This document shows, piece after piece, positions 8,061 through 16,954 of a DNA stretch of 64,000 nt. This DNA is from CAVRTJ01 sp964507185. Lineage in GTDB: Bacteria; Acidobacteriota; UBA4820; DSQY01. The first letter of the stretch is position 1. Every line of letters starts with the position of its first letter. Made by a program: the position numbers and the translations under genes. The notes beneath the pieces are model-generated. The model was given only the letters and a program-made list of their open reading frames with translations. It did no database searches and was not told the DNA's origin. The DNA lies in the NCBI GenBank assembly GCA_964507185.1, contig CAZDOY010000012.1:15790-79789 (forward strand), in the 5' to 3' direction.

Positions 8061-9473
8061 TCACCACGTGTACCGCACGGTGTAGGTGACGGTCTTTTCA
8101 CCGCTGGCCGGGATCGTGGTGGGGAAAACCACAGTCTGGCTGTCGATCTTCTCGTGCTTCTCGCTCTCGTCGAGGATTTCCCAGTCCGACCACCGGTACA
8201 TGACCTCGACAACGCGGACGGTCACGGGTTCGCTCTTGTGGTTTCGGAGGGTGATCTTGAAGGATTCGTCGTAGACGTGGCCGGGCACCACGGCGCGGAA
8301 GGCCGTCTGCTTGCGTTCGCCCACGATGTCGAAGGCTTCGCCGAGCTTAATCCGGACGTGTTCATCCCTGGGGGTATGGTCAATGGCGTCCTCGCCGATG
8401 AACTGGGCCGAGCCGTCCGTGTCTTTCTTGAACACGCGCACCGTCCCCTTGGGCAGCGGGATGCCGAGCCCCGAGGCCTTCTTGTTGTCGAAGCCGAGGT
8501 AAACGGAGACCTTCGTGTTGGAGGGCACGCCCAGGTCGCGGCTTTCCCTGCGGCCGTAGTAATAGCCGCCGTAGCCGTGGATGTTGGCGCCGTCGTAGAC
8601 ATAGCTCTTGGTCACCGGCACGTCTGGCGCGCTGATCAGCTCGATCTGCTTGGTCTCGTTGTCGGCCACGGTTGCGGGCCGCTGCAGGGTGTAGAGGTGA
8701 TACTCGAAGAGGGCCTTTTCCTGGAATTGCGGGGCGGCGGCCTCGGCCTTCATCAAGTAGACACCCTTCGTGCGCCGCGTGGGTTCCACCCGGTGGACGT
8801 CGCCCGCCAGCAGCTTCAGGGTGGCGTTCTCGAAGCCGATGCCGCTCTTATTGTCGATGGTGACCCAGCCCGTGAATCCTACCTTCTTCTCGTCCGGCGC
8901 CAGGAGCAACACGTAGTTGGCGTTCCAGGACAGGCCGCCCGTGAGGTACGAGAGGGCGACTTCCTGGTTCTGGGCGCGCTGTCCCTTCAAGAGCCACACC
9001 AGGGTAGGTTTGACGATGAGCCCCGGCGGCATCTTTGCGAGCATGTAGCGGGAGGGGTGGCCTATGAAAATCCCCTCGTCGGTCCTGATCACCGGTCGGC
9101 CGCCGCTCACCGAAAGCAGCGTCCCCGTATAGGCCTTCTCCGTGTTCCCGACGGTCTGAAAAACGGTGATCTTCTGCCCCAGACTCTTTTCCAGAACCTT
9201 CTGGTCGCTGACGAGGTCGTAGGCGTAGTTCTGTTCGAGGATCGAGATGGGCGGGCCGGAAAGGGTCTCCAGGGCGACAGACGTGGGGTCGATTTTAGTG
9301 GTCACGTCCTGGAAGAGGTACTTGAACACGCCCTTCTCCACCGGGATGGTCCGGGCCTGGCGCACTAGGGCCAGATCGTTGTTGTAGACCGTAAGCATGG
9401 TCTTGGGACTTCCGGCTCCAAGACACGACAGTCCCAGGGTCAGAGACAGGAAAGCAAACAGACTCTTCTTCAT
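8061..9473 (-). CDS. DUF4139-type secreted protein
   Basis: A 470-residue protein with an N-terminal signal peptide (MKKSLFAFLSLTLGLSCLGA) and the sequence features of the DUF4139 family: TVYNNDLALVRQARTI near the start and, at the C-terminus, paired beta strands ending in a Tyr/Val-rich stretch typical of the domain (TVTYTVRYTW). Start ATG 9473 has GGGAGG upstream. Presumably periplasmic or outer-membrane associated; no biochemical role is established that I can name. It is divergent from citrate synthase across a 387-base intergenic region. Confidence 0.8.
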   Translation of the reverse strand: MKKSLFAFLSLTLGLSCLGAGSPKTMLTVYNNDLALVRQARTIPVEKGVFKYLFQDVTTKIDPTSVALETLSGPPISILEQNYAYDLVSDQKVLEKSLGQKITVFQTVGNTEKAYTGTLLSVSGGRPVIRTDEGIFIGHPSRYMLAKMPPGLIVKPTLVWLLKGQRAQNQEVALSYLTGGLSWNANYVLLLAPDEKKVGFTGWVTIDNKSGIGFENATLKLLAGDVHRVEPTRRTKGVYLMKAEAAAPQFQEKALFEYHLYTLQRPATVADNETKQIELISAPDVPVTKSYVYDGANIHGYGGYYYGRRESRDLGVPSNTKVSVYLGFDNKKASGLGIPLPKGTVRVFKKDTDGSAQFIGEDAIDHTPRDEHVRIKLGEAFDIVGERKQTAFRAVVPGHVYDESFKITLRNHKSEPVTVRVVEVMYRWSDWEILDESEKHEKIDSQTVVFPTTIPASGEKTVTYTVRYTW

Positions 9474-9638
9474 GGTCACCTCCCGACGCTCGGCGAACGG
9501 CATCTATCTATCTTGGACCCACCTTAGCACGTTTGGTTCCCGGAGGCCCTTCGCTTTTTCATGGAATGCAGGCGGGCCTGCCATTTGTGCGAAAATAGGG
9601 GCAACTGGCCAACGATAACCCCACCCCCTTGCAATTTG

Positions 9639-9667
9639 TTGACACCCTTTTGGAGCCGCACCATAAT
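9639..9667 (+). promoter_or_regulatory. Sigma70-type promoter for citrate synthase
   Basis: TTGACA (9639-9644), 17 bases, CATAAT (9662-9667). Transcription from about 9674 gives a leader of roughly 185 bases before the ATG at 9861; I see no recognised riboswitch in that leader. The remainder of the 9474-9860 gap holds nothing else I can identify. Confidence 0.7.
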
Positions 9668-9860
9668 TTGAACTTGAATTACTGGGGGGATTTCTGAGAC
9701 TTCGATTCTGTAAGGCTCTTGAAGTCTTGAAATTAGGCGGACGACATGAACGGTGTGTTTAAGCGGGGCCCGGACTGCGTCAACGACGTGGGGCCGCGCT
9801 CGGGTGAGCCGAAGGCAGTCGTGCCTGCGGCACAAAACGGGACCCATTAGGAGGTGTTCA

Positions 9861-11141
9861 ATGAGTCAGTTGAAACAGGTACTCGCTGAAAAGATCCCCA
9901 CGATGCGGAGCGACATCAAGTCCTTCGTGAAAGAGCACGGCGCCAAGGTCATAGGCGAGTTGACCATCGGTCACGCCTTCGGGGGCATGCGCGGCCTCAA
10001 GGCAATGTTGTGCGATACCTCCGAAGTCCCGCCCGACAAGGGCCTGATCATCCGCGGCATTCCGATCAAGGACCTGACGAGCAAGCTTCCCGAAGAAATC
10101 TTCTGGCTGCTCTGCACGGGCGATCTGCCTACCGCCGACCAGCTGAAGGACTTCCAGGACGACCTGAGGGCTCGCGCAAAGAAGATTCCGTCCTATGTCT
10201 TCAGCGTGCTCGACGCCATGCCGGCGGACTCGCACCCCATGTGCATGCTCGACACGGGCATCCTCGCCTTGGAGCGTGAATCCCAGTTCCGCAAGCGCTA
10301 CAGCGAAGGCATGACGAAGGACGAGTATTGGGAGCCCACGCTGGAAGACTCCCTCAACATCCTCGCCTGGATGCCCGAGGTGGCCGCCTACGTCTACCGT
10401 AAAGCCTTCAACAAGGGCGCCAGGATTCCCGCCGATCCCAGCCTCGACTGGGGCGGAAACTACGCAAACATGCTGGGCCTGGCTGATCCCACAGGCGAAT
10501 TCAAGAACCTCATGCGGCTCTACCTCACGCTGCACAGCGACCACGAGGGCGGCAACGTTTCTGCGCACACCTGTCACTGCGTGGGCTCAGCCCTGTCCGA
10601 TCCCTTCTACGCCGTCTCCGCCGGCCTGAACGGCCTGGCCGGCCCGCTCCACGGCCTGGCGAACCAGGAATGCCTGGCGTGGATTCTCGAGACCATGAAC
10701 AAGTTCAACGGCGCACCCACCGAGGAGCAGCTCGCCAAGTACGCCCAGGAAACGCTGGACGCCGGCAAGGTCGTCCCCGGATACGGTCACGCCGTCCTCC
10801 GCATCACCGACCCGCGCTTCGATGCTTTCCACGCCTTCGGTGCCAAGGTCTGCCCGGACGATCCGACATACCAGACCGTCGCCCGCGTCTACACGGTGGT
10901 CCCAAAGGTGCTCGAGCAGGTGAAGAAGATCAAGGATCCCTGGCCGAACGTCGATGCGGCCTCCGGCTGTCTGCTCTACCACTTCGGCATGAAGGAGTTC
11001 AGCTACTACACCGTGCTGTTCTCGGTCAGCCGTACCATGGGTATGTGCTCCCAGCTCATCGTTTCCCGGGGCTGGGGCGAGGCGATCGAACGCCCGAAAT
11101 CCATGCCCACGTCGTGGTTCAAGGCTCAGGCCGCGAAGTAA
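9861..11141 (+). CDS. gltA: Citrate synthase, eukaryote-like type
   Basis: A 426-residue citrate synthase (oxaloacetate plus acetyl-CoA to citrate), entry to the TCA cycle, cytoplasmic. Catalytic features are visible: His in LHSDHEGGNVSAHT, His in PLHGLANQE, PGYGHAVLR, and Asp in WPNVDAASG. HGLANQE and the N-terminal half match the mitochondrial/eukaryote-like branch that is also known from Geobacteraceae and some other bacteria, not the usual bacterial GltA. ATG at 9861 has AGGAGG at good distance; the frame stays open upstream but without a ribosome site. A strong terminator follows. Confidence 0.95.
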   Translation: MSQLKQVLAEKIPTMRSDIKSFVKEHGAKVIGELTIGHAFGGMRGLKAMLCDTSEVPPDKGLIIRGIPIKDLTSKLPEEIFWLLCTGDLPTADQLKDFQDDLRARAKKIPSYVFSVLDAMPADSHPMCMLDTGILALERESQFRKRYSEGMTKDEYWEPTLEDSLNILAWMPEVAAYVYRKAFNKGARIPADPSLDWGGNYANMLGLADPTGEFKNLMRLYLTLHSDHEGGNVSAHTCHCVGSALSDPFYAVSAGLNGLAGPLHGLANQECLAWILETMNKFNGAPTEEQLAKYAQETLDAGKVVPGYGHAVLRITDPRFDAFHAFGAKVCPDDPTYQTVARVYTVVPKVLEQVKKIKDPWPNVDAASGCLLYHFGMKEFSYYTVLFSVSRTMGMCSQLIVSRGWGEAIERPKSMPTSWFKAQAAK

Positions 11142-11186
11142 CGTGCGTGAGAAGAGAGGGATTTCCCCTCTCTCTGGTACATCAAG

Positions 11187-11217
11187 AAAGGCGGGGCTCC
11201 GGCCCCGCCTTTTTCTT
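11187..11217 (+). terminator. Rho-independent terminator after citrate synthase
   Basis: Perfect 11-bp stem (AAAGGCGGGGC / GCCCCGCCTTT, 11187-11212) with a TCCG loop, followed by a T-rich tract (TTTTTCTTTCT). Confidence 0.92.
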
Positions 11218-11250
11218 TCTCCCGACGTCCTAGGACTTCTCTTTTTTGCT

Positions 11251-12870
11251 CTACCGGCCGCCGTCTTCCGACAAGCGGGTGGCGTCCCACTTGTAAATGT
11301 ATTCCTGCCAGGGCTTGACGCCGTTCCGGTGGGTGCCTTCCTGCTTGAAGTGTACGGAAGACTCTCCGTCACCCGATGTCAAGGCGACGTTGCCGCCCTT
11401 GTCCAGAAAGGGCGACCAGCATGGGAATGGTTTTCGCTCGGTTTTGTAGTTGACGGTGTACTGTAGCCAGAGCTGGGGGTCGCCGTCCTGTACCTGTCCG
11501 TCTAGCTTCAGGTAGATCTTGTAGCCCGAGCCGTCGTCCACGACTTTGCCTGTGATGTCGTACATGCGGACCTCGGGGCCGTTCGCGAGCCCCTTGTACT
11601 CGTACTGAACCTTGGTGACACCCGGCACGTTCATGATGCCGGGCATCATCCCCGGCTGGAATCCGCCCACGGACTTGCCCTGGTCCTGACAGCCCTTGGC
11701 GCTCTCGGCGGACTTTCCGCCCTGCATCTTGTCCCGGATGTCCTCGCCGATGACCTTGGCGTAGTTCTTGTAATCGTCGACGATCAGGTCCCACGCGGCC
11801 TTGCCGCCCGCCTTCGCGTACATCTTGGCGAGCTGTTTGCCGGAGGCCGTGGCGGCGGCGCCCGCCTCTTTCGCGAGGGCCTCGGTGAAGCCCTTGTAGA
11901 GTTTGCCCAGCTTTTCGCCCATGCTCCAGGCCGTCATCACGTGCTGCATGAGGTCGATGTTCTCGTTGACCTGTTTGGCGAGCATTGCCACACCGCACAG
12001 GTTGGGGTTCACGTCGTAGACAATGCTGCCCGCGCCCGTTATCTGGCCGTTAGCATCCACGCTGAACATGAAGACCGTGTTCTGGAGTACTGCCACGGAC
12101 ATGAGCTTGTTCCGGCGGAACCGCACCTCGTAGCTCGATCCTTCTCCGGACCACAGGCCCACGAGCTTCGCAAATCGCGGATCGCGGTCCGCCCACGTGC
12201 TGCCGCCGGGCCTCCCGGCCCCGTGTCCCGGCCCCATGCCGCTTCCGCTTCCCGAGCCCCGGCCGCTGCCGCTGCCCGAACCGGATCCGCTCCCGCTTCC
12301 GCTGCCGGACCCCGAACCGCTGCCGCTACCAGACCCGCTTCCGGCTCCACTGCCCGAACCGGATCCGCTCCCGCTTCCCGATCCGGTGCCGGATCCACTC
12401 CCTGATCCGCTGCCCGCACCGGTGCCGGGTCCTCCGCCCGTGTCGCCTCCGGGCGTGGTGCCGGGTACGCCGCCGGGACCCTGGCCGCTGCCGTCACCGG
12501 AGCCGGGTACGATGGCCTGCCAGGTGGAGGCGCCCGGCCCGTCGCTGAACAGCTTGATCGGGAGGATGAGCAGGCCGCCTGCGTGAGAGAAGAACTTCTT
12601 CTCGACGTTCTTGTCCAGCGACGCGAATGTCATCGTAATCAGACTGCCGCTGACGGTGTAGCTTCCATGATCGCTGAAAGTCTCTCCGGGTTGGATGGCC
12701 TTCAGGTCGAACGTACCACCGTGAAAGGTTATTTCGATGGACGCCCCGGCGTTGGGCGTTGTTCCGTCGCTGTCTTTCAGGAGGCGAAAGGTTCCTTGCA
12801 GGCTCTCGCCCCATGCGGACAGACAGAACAGGAAGAGCAAAAGGACAAATCCACAGTGCCTCATCTTCAT
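11251..12870 (-). CDS. Secreted protein with long Gly-Ser linker, unknown function
   Basis: A 539-residue exported protein. After a signal peptide (hydrophobic CGFVLLLFLFCLSAWG) comes a roughly 100-residue domain resembling small beta-sheet or lipocalin-like modules (SLQGTFRLL, ASIEITFHGGTFDL), then about 100 residues of almost pure Gly/Ser with a few Pro/Thr, then a 300-residue C-terminal domain (WADRDPRFAKLVGLWSGEG onward) of unknown fold. I prefer ATG 12870 over 12876 because the GGGAG site is then seven bases away. The linker is encoded by tandem GGATCC/GGAAGC-type hexamers (12230-12440). No family recognised. Confidence 0.75.
   Translation of the reverse strand: MKMRHCGFVLLLFLFCLSAWGESLQGTFRLLKDSDGTTPNAGASIEITFHGGTFDLKAIQPGETFSDHGSYTVSGSLITMTFASLDKNVEKKFFSHAGGLLILPIKLFSDGPGASTWQAIVPGSGDGSGQGPGGVPGTTPGGDTGGGPGTGAGSGSGSGSGTGSGSGSGSGSGSGAGSGSGSGSGSGSGSGSGSGSGSGSGSGRGSGSGSGMGPGHGAGRPGGSTWADRDPRFAKLVGLWSGEGSSYEVRFRRNKLMSVAVLQNTVFMFSVDANGQITGAGSIVYDVNPNLCGVAMLAKQVNENIDLMQHVMTAWSMGEKLGKLYKGFTEALAKEAGAAATASGKQLAKMYAKAGGKAAWDLIVDDYKNYAKVIGEDIRDKMQGGKSAESAKGCQDQGKSVGGFQPGMMPGIMNVPGVTKVQYEYKGLANGPEVRMYDITGKVVDDGSGYKIYLKLDGQVQDGDPQLWLQYTVNYKTERKPFPCWSPFLDKGGNVALTSGDGESSVHFKQEGTHRNGVKPWQEYIYKWDATRLSEDGGR
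12230..12440. repeat. Low-complexity hexamer repeat encoding Gly-Ser linker
   Basis: Imperfect tandem repeats of six bases (Gly-Ser codon pairs on the minus strand) inside the secreted-protein gene. Such tracts are prone to length change by slippage and to mis-assembly. Confidence 0.85.
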
Positions 12871-13102
12871 GGCCATACTCCCTGCAATGAGCCTCGGCTC
12901 AGGGTTGTTCTCACGCGCTGCGATCGGACCGATGGTCCCATATTATCCTATTTTCTTCGTCTGCCCTATTTCCTCGGTTCTGCGTCTCCGGAATCGGCTG
13001 GCATCACAAGGGGGCCCGATGCGTTAATGTAATGAGAGGCCTCCCCGTCCCGGGCATGATCGATCCCGGGCCCCGGGGCCGGGCGGCTTTGGGGAGAGGA
13101 CG

Positions 13103-13498
13103 ATGAGCAGCAGCTTGATGGAAACACTGCGAGATCTTGCGGCGGGCCGCGTCCAGCGCTCGAGGCACGGGCTGGTTGTGGACGGCGTGAGCCACACGAA
13201 GGACTTCATGGAGGCCTTGGAACTGGAAGGCTACAAGCCCATGAAGGTCAGGGACGTGGAGCCTCCCGCGGGCATCAGGTACCCGGCCTTCGTCATCCAG
13301 AAGGACACCGCCGATTTCGGGTACGTCTTTCACGAGAAGTTCGCGGACAAGGAATGGCGCGTGCTCTTCGGCTCGGTGGTCCGCGACTGGATCGGAGACT
13401 GGGAGATCATGCTCACCCGCCGGAGCCGCGAGACCGTGTGGGTGAACCTCGACAAGGGCGTGCCCTTCGACGAGGACCGGCCGTCGGACGGACTGTAG
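13103..13498 (+). CDS. Conserved-looking small protein, unknown function
   Basis: A 131-residue soluble protein starting MSSSLMETLRDL, ATG at 13103 preceded by GGGGAGAGG. It has several aromatic/acidic stretches (DTADFGYVFHEKFADKEWRVLFG, WIGDWEIMLTR) but no motif that I recognise and no signal peptide or membrane segment. Codon use resembles its neighbours (GC-rich third positions), which supports a real gene. It stands alone between the Gly-Ser protein and a repeat island. Confidence 0.65.
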   Translation: MSSSLMETLRDLAAGRVQRSRHGLVVDGVSHTKDFMEALELEGYKPMKVRDVEPPAGIRYPAFVIQKDTADFGYVFHEKFADKEWRVLFGSVVRDWIGDWEIMLTRRSRETVWVNLDKGVPFDEDRPSDGL

Positions 13499-13680
13499 GG
13501 AGATTTGGGAATTGGGATTTGGGATTTCGGATTTAGCTGCGGAAGACGGGAGGCCTTCGAAAGAGCGCCGACGGCGAATTTGCCTAATCCCCTACTCACT
13601 TACTCATGGCGCCGAAAGCGCAAGGCGGGCCTTCGAAGAGACACCCGCGACGGATTATTCGATTACTTGATCACTCCCCA
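13499..13680. repeat. Mosaic intergenic repeat island 2
   Basis: Contains a run of ATTTGGGATT-type units (13502-13536), two CCTTCGAA-centred palindromes (about 13552 and 13634), a TACTCACTTACTCA unit and a GATTACTTGATCACT unit, all of which recur in the other islands. Confidence 0.75.
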
Positions 13681-13694
13681 CAGAGGAGCCCTGA

Positions 13695-14396
13695 TTGGCT
13701 GACTGGAAGCTGCCGAAGAGAAAGATGAGTGCGAAGACGCTGTCCCGTTTTCTCGAGACGGTGGAGAGCTGGAAAAGGGGGCGGGAAGAGCCGGTGGTCG
13801 GCCGGATTCGGGAGACCAGGCCCGATCCGTTCGCCGTCCTGGTGGGTACGGTCCTCTCCCTCCGCACGAGGGATGTGGTCACTGAACAGGCCTTCGAGCG
13901 GCTCTGGGTCCTTGCGCAGACGCCCCGGGACATTCTGGCCCTGCCGGTCGATGACCTCGAGGCTGCCATCCGCCCCGTCGGCTTCTACAAAACCAAGGCG
14001 AAATCCCTGAAGGCCGTCGCCGGCCTCCTGCTGGAGCGCCACGGCGGGAAGGTTCCGCCCGACCTGGACGTCCTGCTGGCCTTGCCGGGCGTTGGGCGGA
14101 AGACGGCCAACCTGGTGCTGACGGAGGGCTTCGGGCTGCCCGGGATCTGCGTGGACACGCACGTGCACAGGATCCTCAACTGGTGGGGATTCGTGAGTAC
14201 GAAAGCACCGGACGAAACGGAAGCGGTGCTTCGGAAGACGCTTCCGAAGAGATGGTGGATCCCCGTGAACGGCCTGTTGGTCTCTTTCGGCCAGAGCGTG
14301 TGCCGCCCCGTGGCGCCGCGGTGTGCGGAGTGCCCGCTGTCCGGCGAATGCCCGTACCCCGGGAAGCGCCTTCCAAAGAGCCGGGCATCCGCGTAG
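13695..14396 (+). CDS. nth: Endonuclease III (base-excision DNA glycosylase/AP lyase)
   Basis: A 233-residue DNA repair glycosylase/AP lyase acting on oxidised pyrimidines. The helix-hairpin-helix with catalytic Lys is LPGVGRKTAN, the catalytic Asp is in VDTHVHR, and the C-terminal [4Fe-4S] loop has the Cys-x6-Cys-x2-Cys-x5-Cys spacing (C in SVCRPVAPRCAECPLSGEC). The start is TTG at 13695 with GAGGAG six bases upstream; ATG 13725 is possible but has a poorer site. Length is slightly above the E. coli enzyme owing to the N-terminus. Confidence 0.93.
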   Translation: MADWKLPKRKMSAKTLSRFLETVESWKRGREEPVVGRIRETRPDPFAVLVGTVLSLRTRDVVTEQAFERLWVLAQTPRDILALPVDDLEAAIRPVGFYKTKAKSLKAVAGLLLERHGGKVPPDLDVLLALPGVGRKTANLVLTEGFGLPGICVDTHVHRILNWWGFVSTKAPDETEAVLRKTLPKRWWIPVNGLLVSFGQSVCRPVAPRCAECPLSGECPYPGKRLPKSRASA

Positions 14397-14448
14397 GGCG
14401 CAGGATGCATGTGGGCCTTTGGCCCCGGGCCCGGGAGGGAACCATACT

Positions 14449-15813
14449 ATGGTCATGAAAAGAGTTGGATTGTCCGTCTTCATATTCGTCCTGCTGGCCA
14501 CCGCCTCGCTCGCGGCCGGTCCGGACCGGGCCGCCGGGCCGCCGCTTCCGGCGGGCAGGATCCTGCCGAAGGTAGTGTGCCGGGCAGACGGGCGCTTTTC
14601 CTACGCGCTCTACCTGCCCTCCGGCTACCGGGGCGACGTGACGTGGCCAGTGATCTTCTGCTTCGATCCCGCAGGCCGGGGTGAACTGCCCGTGCGATTG
14701 CTGAAAGAGGCTGCGGAGCGCTATGGGTACATCGTCGTCGGATCCAACGATTCCAGGAACGGTCCCTTCCCGCCCATCGTGAAAGCCCAGCAGGTTCTGT
14801 GGCGTGAGGTCAACGAACGGTTCCCAGTGGCCCCGGCCCGCGCCTACGCCGCAGGGTTCTCGGGGGGCAGCCGGGCGGCCCTCTACCTGGCCCTCAGCCA
14901 CAGGGACCGCTTCGCCGGCGTCATCTCCTGCGGGGCGTTCGACGCGGAGCACAAGAGCATCCCCCGGAAGATGAACGCGGCCTTCTACATGCTGGTGGGC
15001 AACGAGGACTTCAACCTCTTCGAGTTCACGCGCTTCGACCGAAAGCTGACAAAGAGGAATCACACCCACTGGCTCGAGGTCTTCGACGGACCGCACCGGT
15101 GGCCGCCCGAATCGCTCCTGCTCGGGGCCGTAAAATACATGCAGGCGGACGCCATGAAGAGGGGGCGGATCCCGTCCGACCGGGCCTTCATGGCCCAGCG
15201 GGTCCGGGAACGCCTCGCATGGGCGCGGCGCCTCGAGGCCCGGGGCGACCTCCTGAGGGCTTTTCGCGAGTTCGACCAGACGGCGCGGTTCTACGCCGGG
15301 ACAGAGGGCGCGGACGAGGCCGCCCGGTCCGCGGCACTCCTGTCGAAAAACCCCCGGGTGGGCCAGGCGATGGCGCTGGAGGACAGGTTCGAAACCCTGC
15401 AGGCCCGGCTCGTGAACGCCGCGAACTCGGAGCAGCTGCTCCGAGCCCTCCGCGACGTGGAGAAGGAACGCGCGAAGGGCGGACAATCGGCCCGGTACGC
15501 CGAAATTCTGCTGCGCATGTCGGCGATCCAGCTCTCCCAGCTCGGCACGAACCTGCTCCGGCAGGGGCGATACGCCGCGGCCGCGTTCTGCTTCGAGACC
15601 AGCCTGGGCGTCCAGCCCGGCGACCGGGTCGCCGCCTACAACATGGCCTGTGCGTGTTCGAGGCTGGGCCGCCGGGGCGAGGCGGTCAAGTGGCTCCGAA
15701 AGGCCGTGGAAAACGGCTTTACCGACAGGGCCTTCATCGAAAAGGACCCCGACCTGGAAGGCATCCGCAAGGAACCCGGGTACGCGGAGATCATCGACAA
15801 GCTGCATGAATAA
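14449..15813 (+). CDS. Secreted alpha/beta hydrolase with C-terminal TPR region
   Basis: A 454-residue exported protein: signal peptide (VGLSVFIFVLLATASLAAG), then an alpha/beta-hydrolase domain resembling PHB-depolymerase/esterase-D-like enzymes (residues about 40-240) with nucleophile elbow GFSGGS, Asp candidates in GNEDFN and His in DGPHRWPP. After a charged helical stretch the last about 60 residues form a TPR-like unit (GDRVAAYNMACACSRLGRRGEAVKWLRKAVENGF). ATG 14449 has GGAGGG nine bases upstream. Substrate unknown; the TPR tail suggests a protein partner. Confidence 0.8.
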   Translation: MVMKRVGLSVFIFVLLATASLAAGPDRAAGPPLPAGRILPKVVCRADGRFSYALYLPSGYRGDVTWPVIFCFDPAGRGELPVRLLKEAAERYGYIVVGSNDSRNGPFPPIVKAQQVLWREVNERFPVAPARAYAAGFSGGSRAALYLALSHRDRFAGVISCGAFDAEHKSIPRKMNAAFYMLVGNEDFNLFEFTRFDRKLTKRNHTHWLEVFDGPHRWPPESLLLGAVKYMQADAMKRGRIPSDRAFMAQRVRERLAWARRLEARGDLLRAFREFDQTARFYAGTEGADEAARSAALLSKNPRVGQAMALEDRFETLQARLVNAANSEQLLRALRDVEKERAKGGQSARYAEILLRMSAIQLSQLGTNLLRQGRYAAAAFCFETSLGVQPGDRVAAYNMACACSRLGRRGEAVKWLRKAVENGFTDRAFIEKDPDLEGIRKEPGYAEIIDKLHE

Positions 15814-15911
15814 TTAACCCGGCGATGCGTTTCAAAAGCCTGGCCCGGGGATCTTCCGCTGGGAAGCAGCTTTCTCCGTCCTCCTGGTGTACCCATAGAT
15901 AAGGATGCCTG

Positions 15912-16856
15912 ATGAAGATCGTGGATAACATTTTGGACCTCGTAGGTGAAACCCCCATGGTCCATCTGTCCGCGTTCCGAGACGAGGGTGAAGCGGATAT
16001 CTACGCCAAGCTGGAGTACTTCAACCCCGGCGGGAGCGTCAAGGACCGCATCGGCCTGGCCATGATCCGGGCGGCCGAGGAGGATGGAAGGCTCCGCCCC
16101 GGCGGCACGATCATCGAGGCCACGGCCGGGAACACGGGCATCGGCGTCGCCCTCGCAGGGGTCCAGCGCGGCTACCGTGTGATCATCGTCATGCCTGAAG
16201 GGTACGCGCCCGAGAAGATGGCCCTGGTCCGCGGTCTGGGCGCCGAACTGGTCCTCACGCCCGCGGAGGACAAGATACCGGGAGCCGTCAGAAGGGCCGA
16301 TGAGCTGGAGCAGGACATCGGGGGGGGCGTGCACCTCAGACAGTTCAGCAATCCGGCCAATCCGAAGGTCCATTTCGAGACGACCGCTCGGGAGATATGG
16401 ACGCAGTTGGGCGGACGCGTGGACGGTATCGCTATAGGTGCGGGCTCGGGCGGGACCTTCTCGGGGTTGGCGCGTTTTATGAAAGGACGGAAGCCGGAGG
16501 TTAAGTGCTACGTGGTGGAACCCCCCGGCTCGCTTTTCGGGGGCTGTCCCCACGAGGCGCCCCACCGCGTGGAGGGCATTGGCAACTCCTTCTGGCCGGA
16601 GGTCCTGGACAAGTCGCTGATGGACGGCACGTTCACCATTCCCGACCGGGAGACCTACGGCTGGGTGGACCGTCTCGGCCGCCTCGGTATCCTCGCAGGA
16701 TCCTCCTCGGGGGCGAACATGGCCGGCGCCAAACGCCTGGCGCGCATTCTCGGCCCCGGCAGGAACGTCGTGACGATGTTCCCCGATTCTTCCGAGCGGT
16801 ACCTCAACAAGTACGCCTACGACGGGCTCGTGGACGGCCGGCCCATTGAAGAGTGA
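15912..16856 (+). CDS. PLP-dependent cysteine synthase / cystathionine beta-synthase
   Basis: A 314-residue fold-type II PLP enzyme. The PLP lysine is in GGSVKDRIG, the substrate/phosphate loops are TAGNTGIG and GAGSGGTFSG. Length and motifs fit O-acetylserine sulfhydrylase (CysK) or a CBS-domain-free cystathionine beta-synthase; EGIGNSFWPEVLD is common to the latter group. The immediate neighbour, 98 bases downstream, is a cystathionine gamma-family enzyme, so the pair could run cysteine synthesis from homocysteine (reverse transsulfuration). ATG 15912 has AAGGATG upstream. No SAM riboswitch is apparent in the 98-base leader. Confidence 0.88.
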   Translation: MKIVDNILDLVGETPMVHLSAFRDEGEADIYAKLEYFNPGGSVKDRIGLAMIRAAEEDGRLRPGGTIIEATAGNTGIGVALAGVQRGYRVIIVMPEGYAPEKMALVRGLGAELVLTPAEDKIPGAVRRADELEQDIGGGVHLRQFSNPANPKVHFETTAREIWTQLGGRVDGIAIGAGSGGTFSGLARFMKGRKPEVKCYVVEPPGSLFGGCPHEAPHRVEGIGNSFWPEVLDKSLMDGTFTIPDRETYGWVDRLGRLGILAGSSSGANMAGAKRLARILGPGRNVVTMFPDSSERYLNKYAYDGLVDGRPIEE

Positions 16857-16954
16857 GGCCGGCGTCCGGCCGGATACCCCCCTCTGCTATATTAAAAGCC
16901 CGAAGAGTCTAAGAAGAGTCGGGTTTCAGCCCGTTCATAGAACAGGAGTGCATC

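Noticed and set aside
12197..12586. Long Pro/Leu-rich frame on the plus strand
   Set aside because: It is the antisense of the Gly-Ser linker; its composition is a direct result of the hexamer repeat.
15814..15911. Possible SAM-type riboswitch before the cysteine/cystathionine genes
   Set aside because: The leader is under 100 bases and shows none of the known SAM or SAH consensus blocks.
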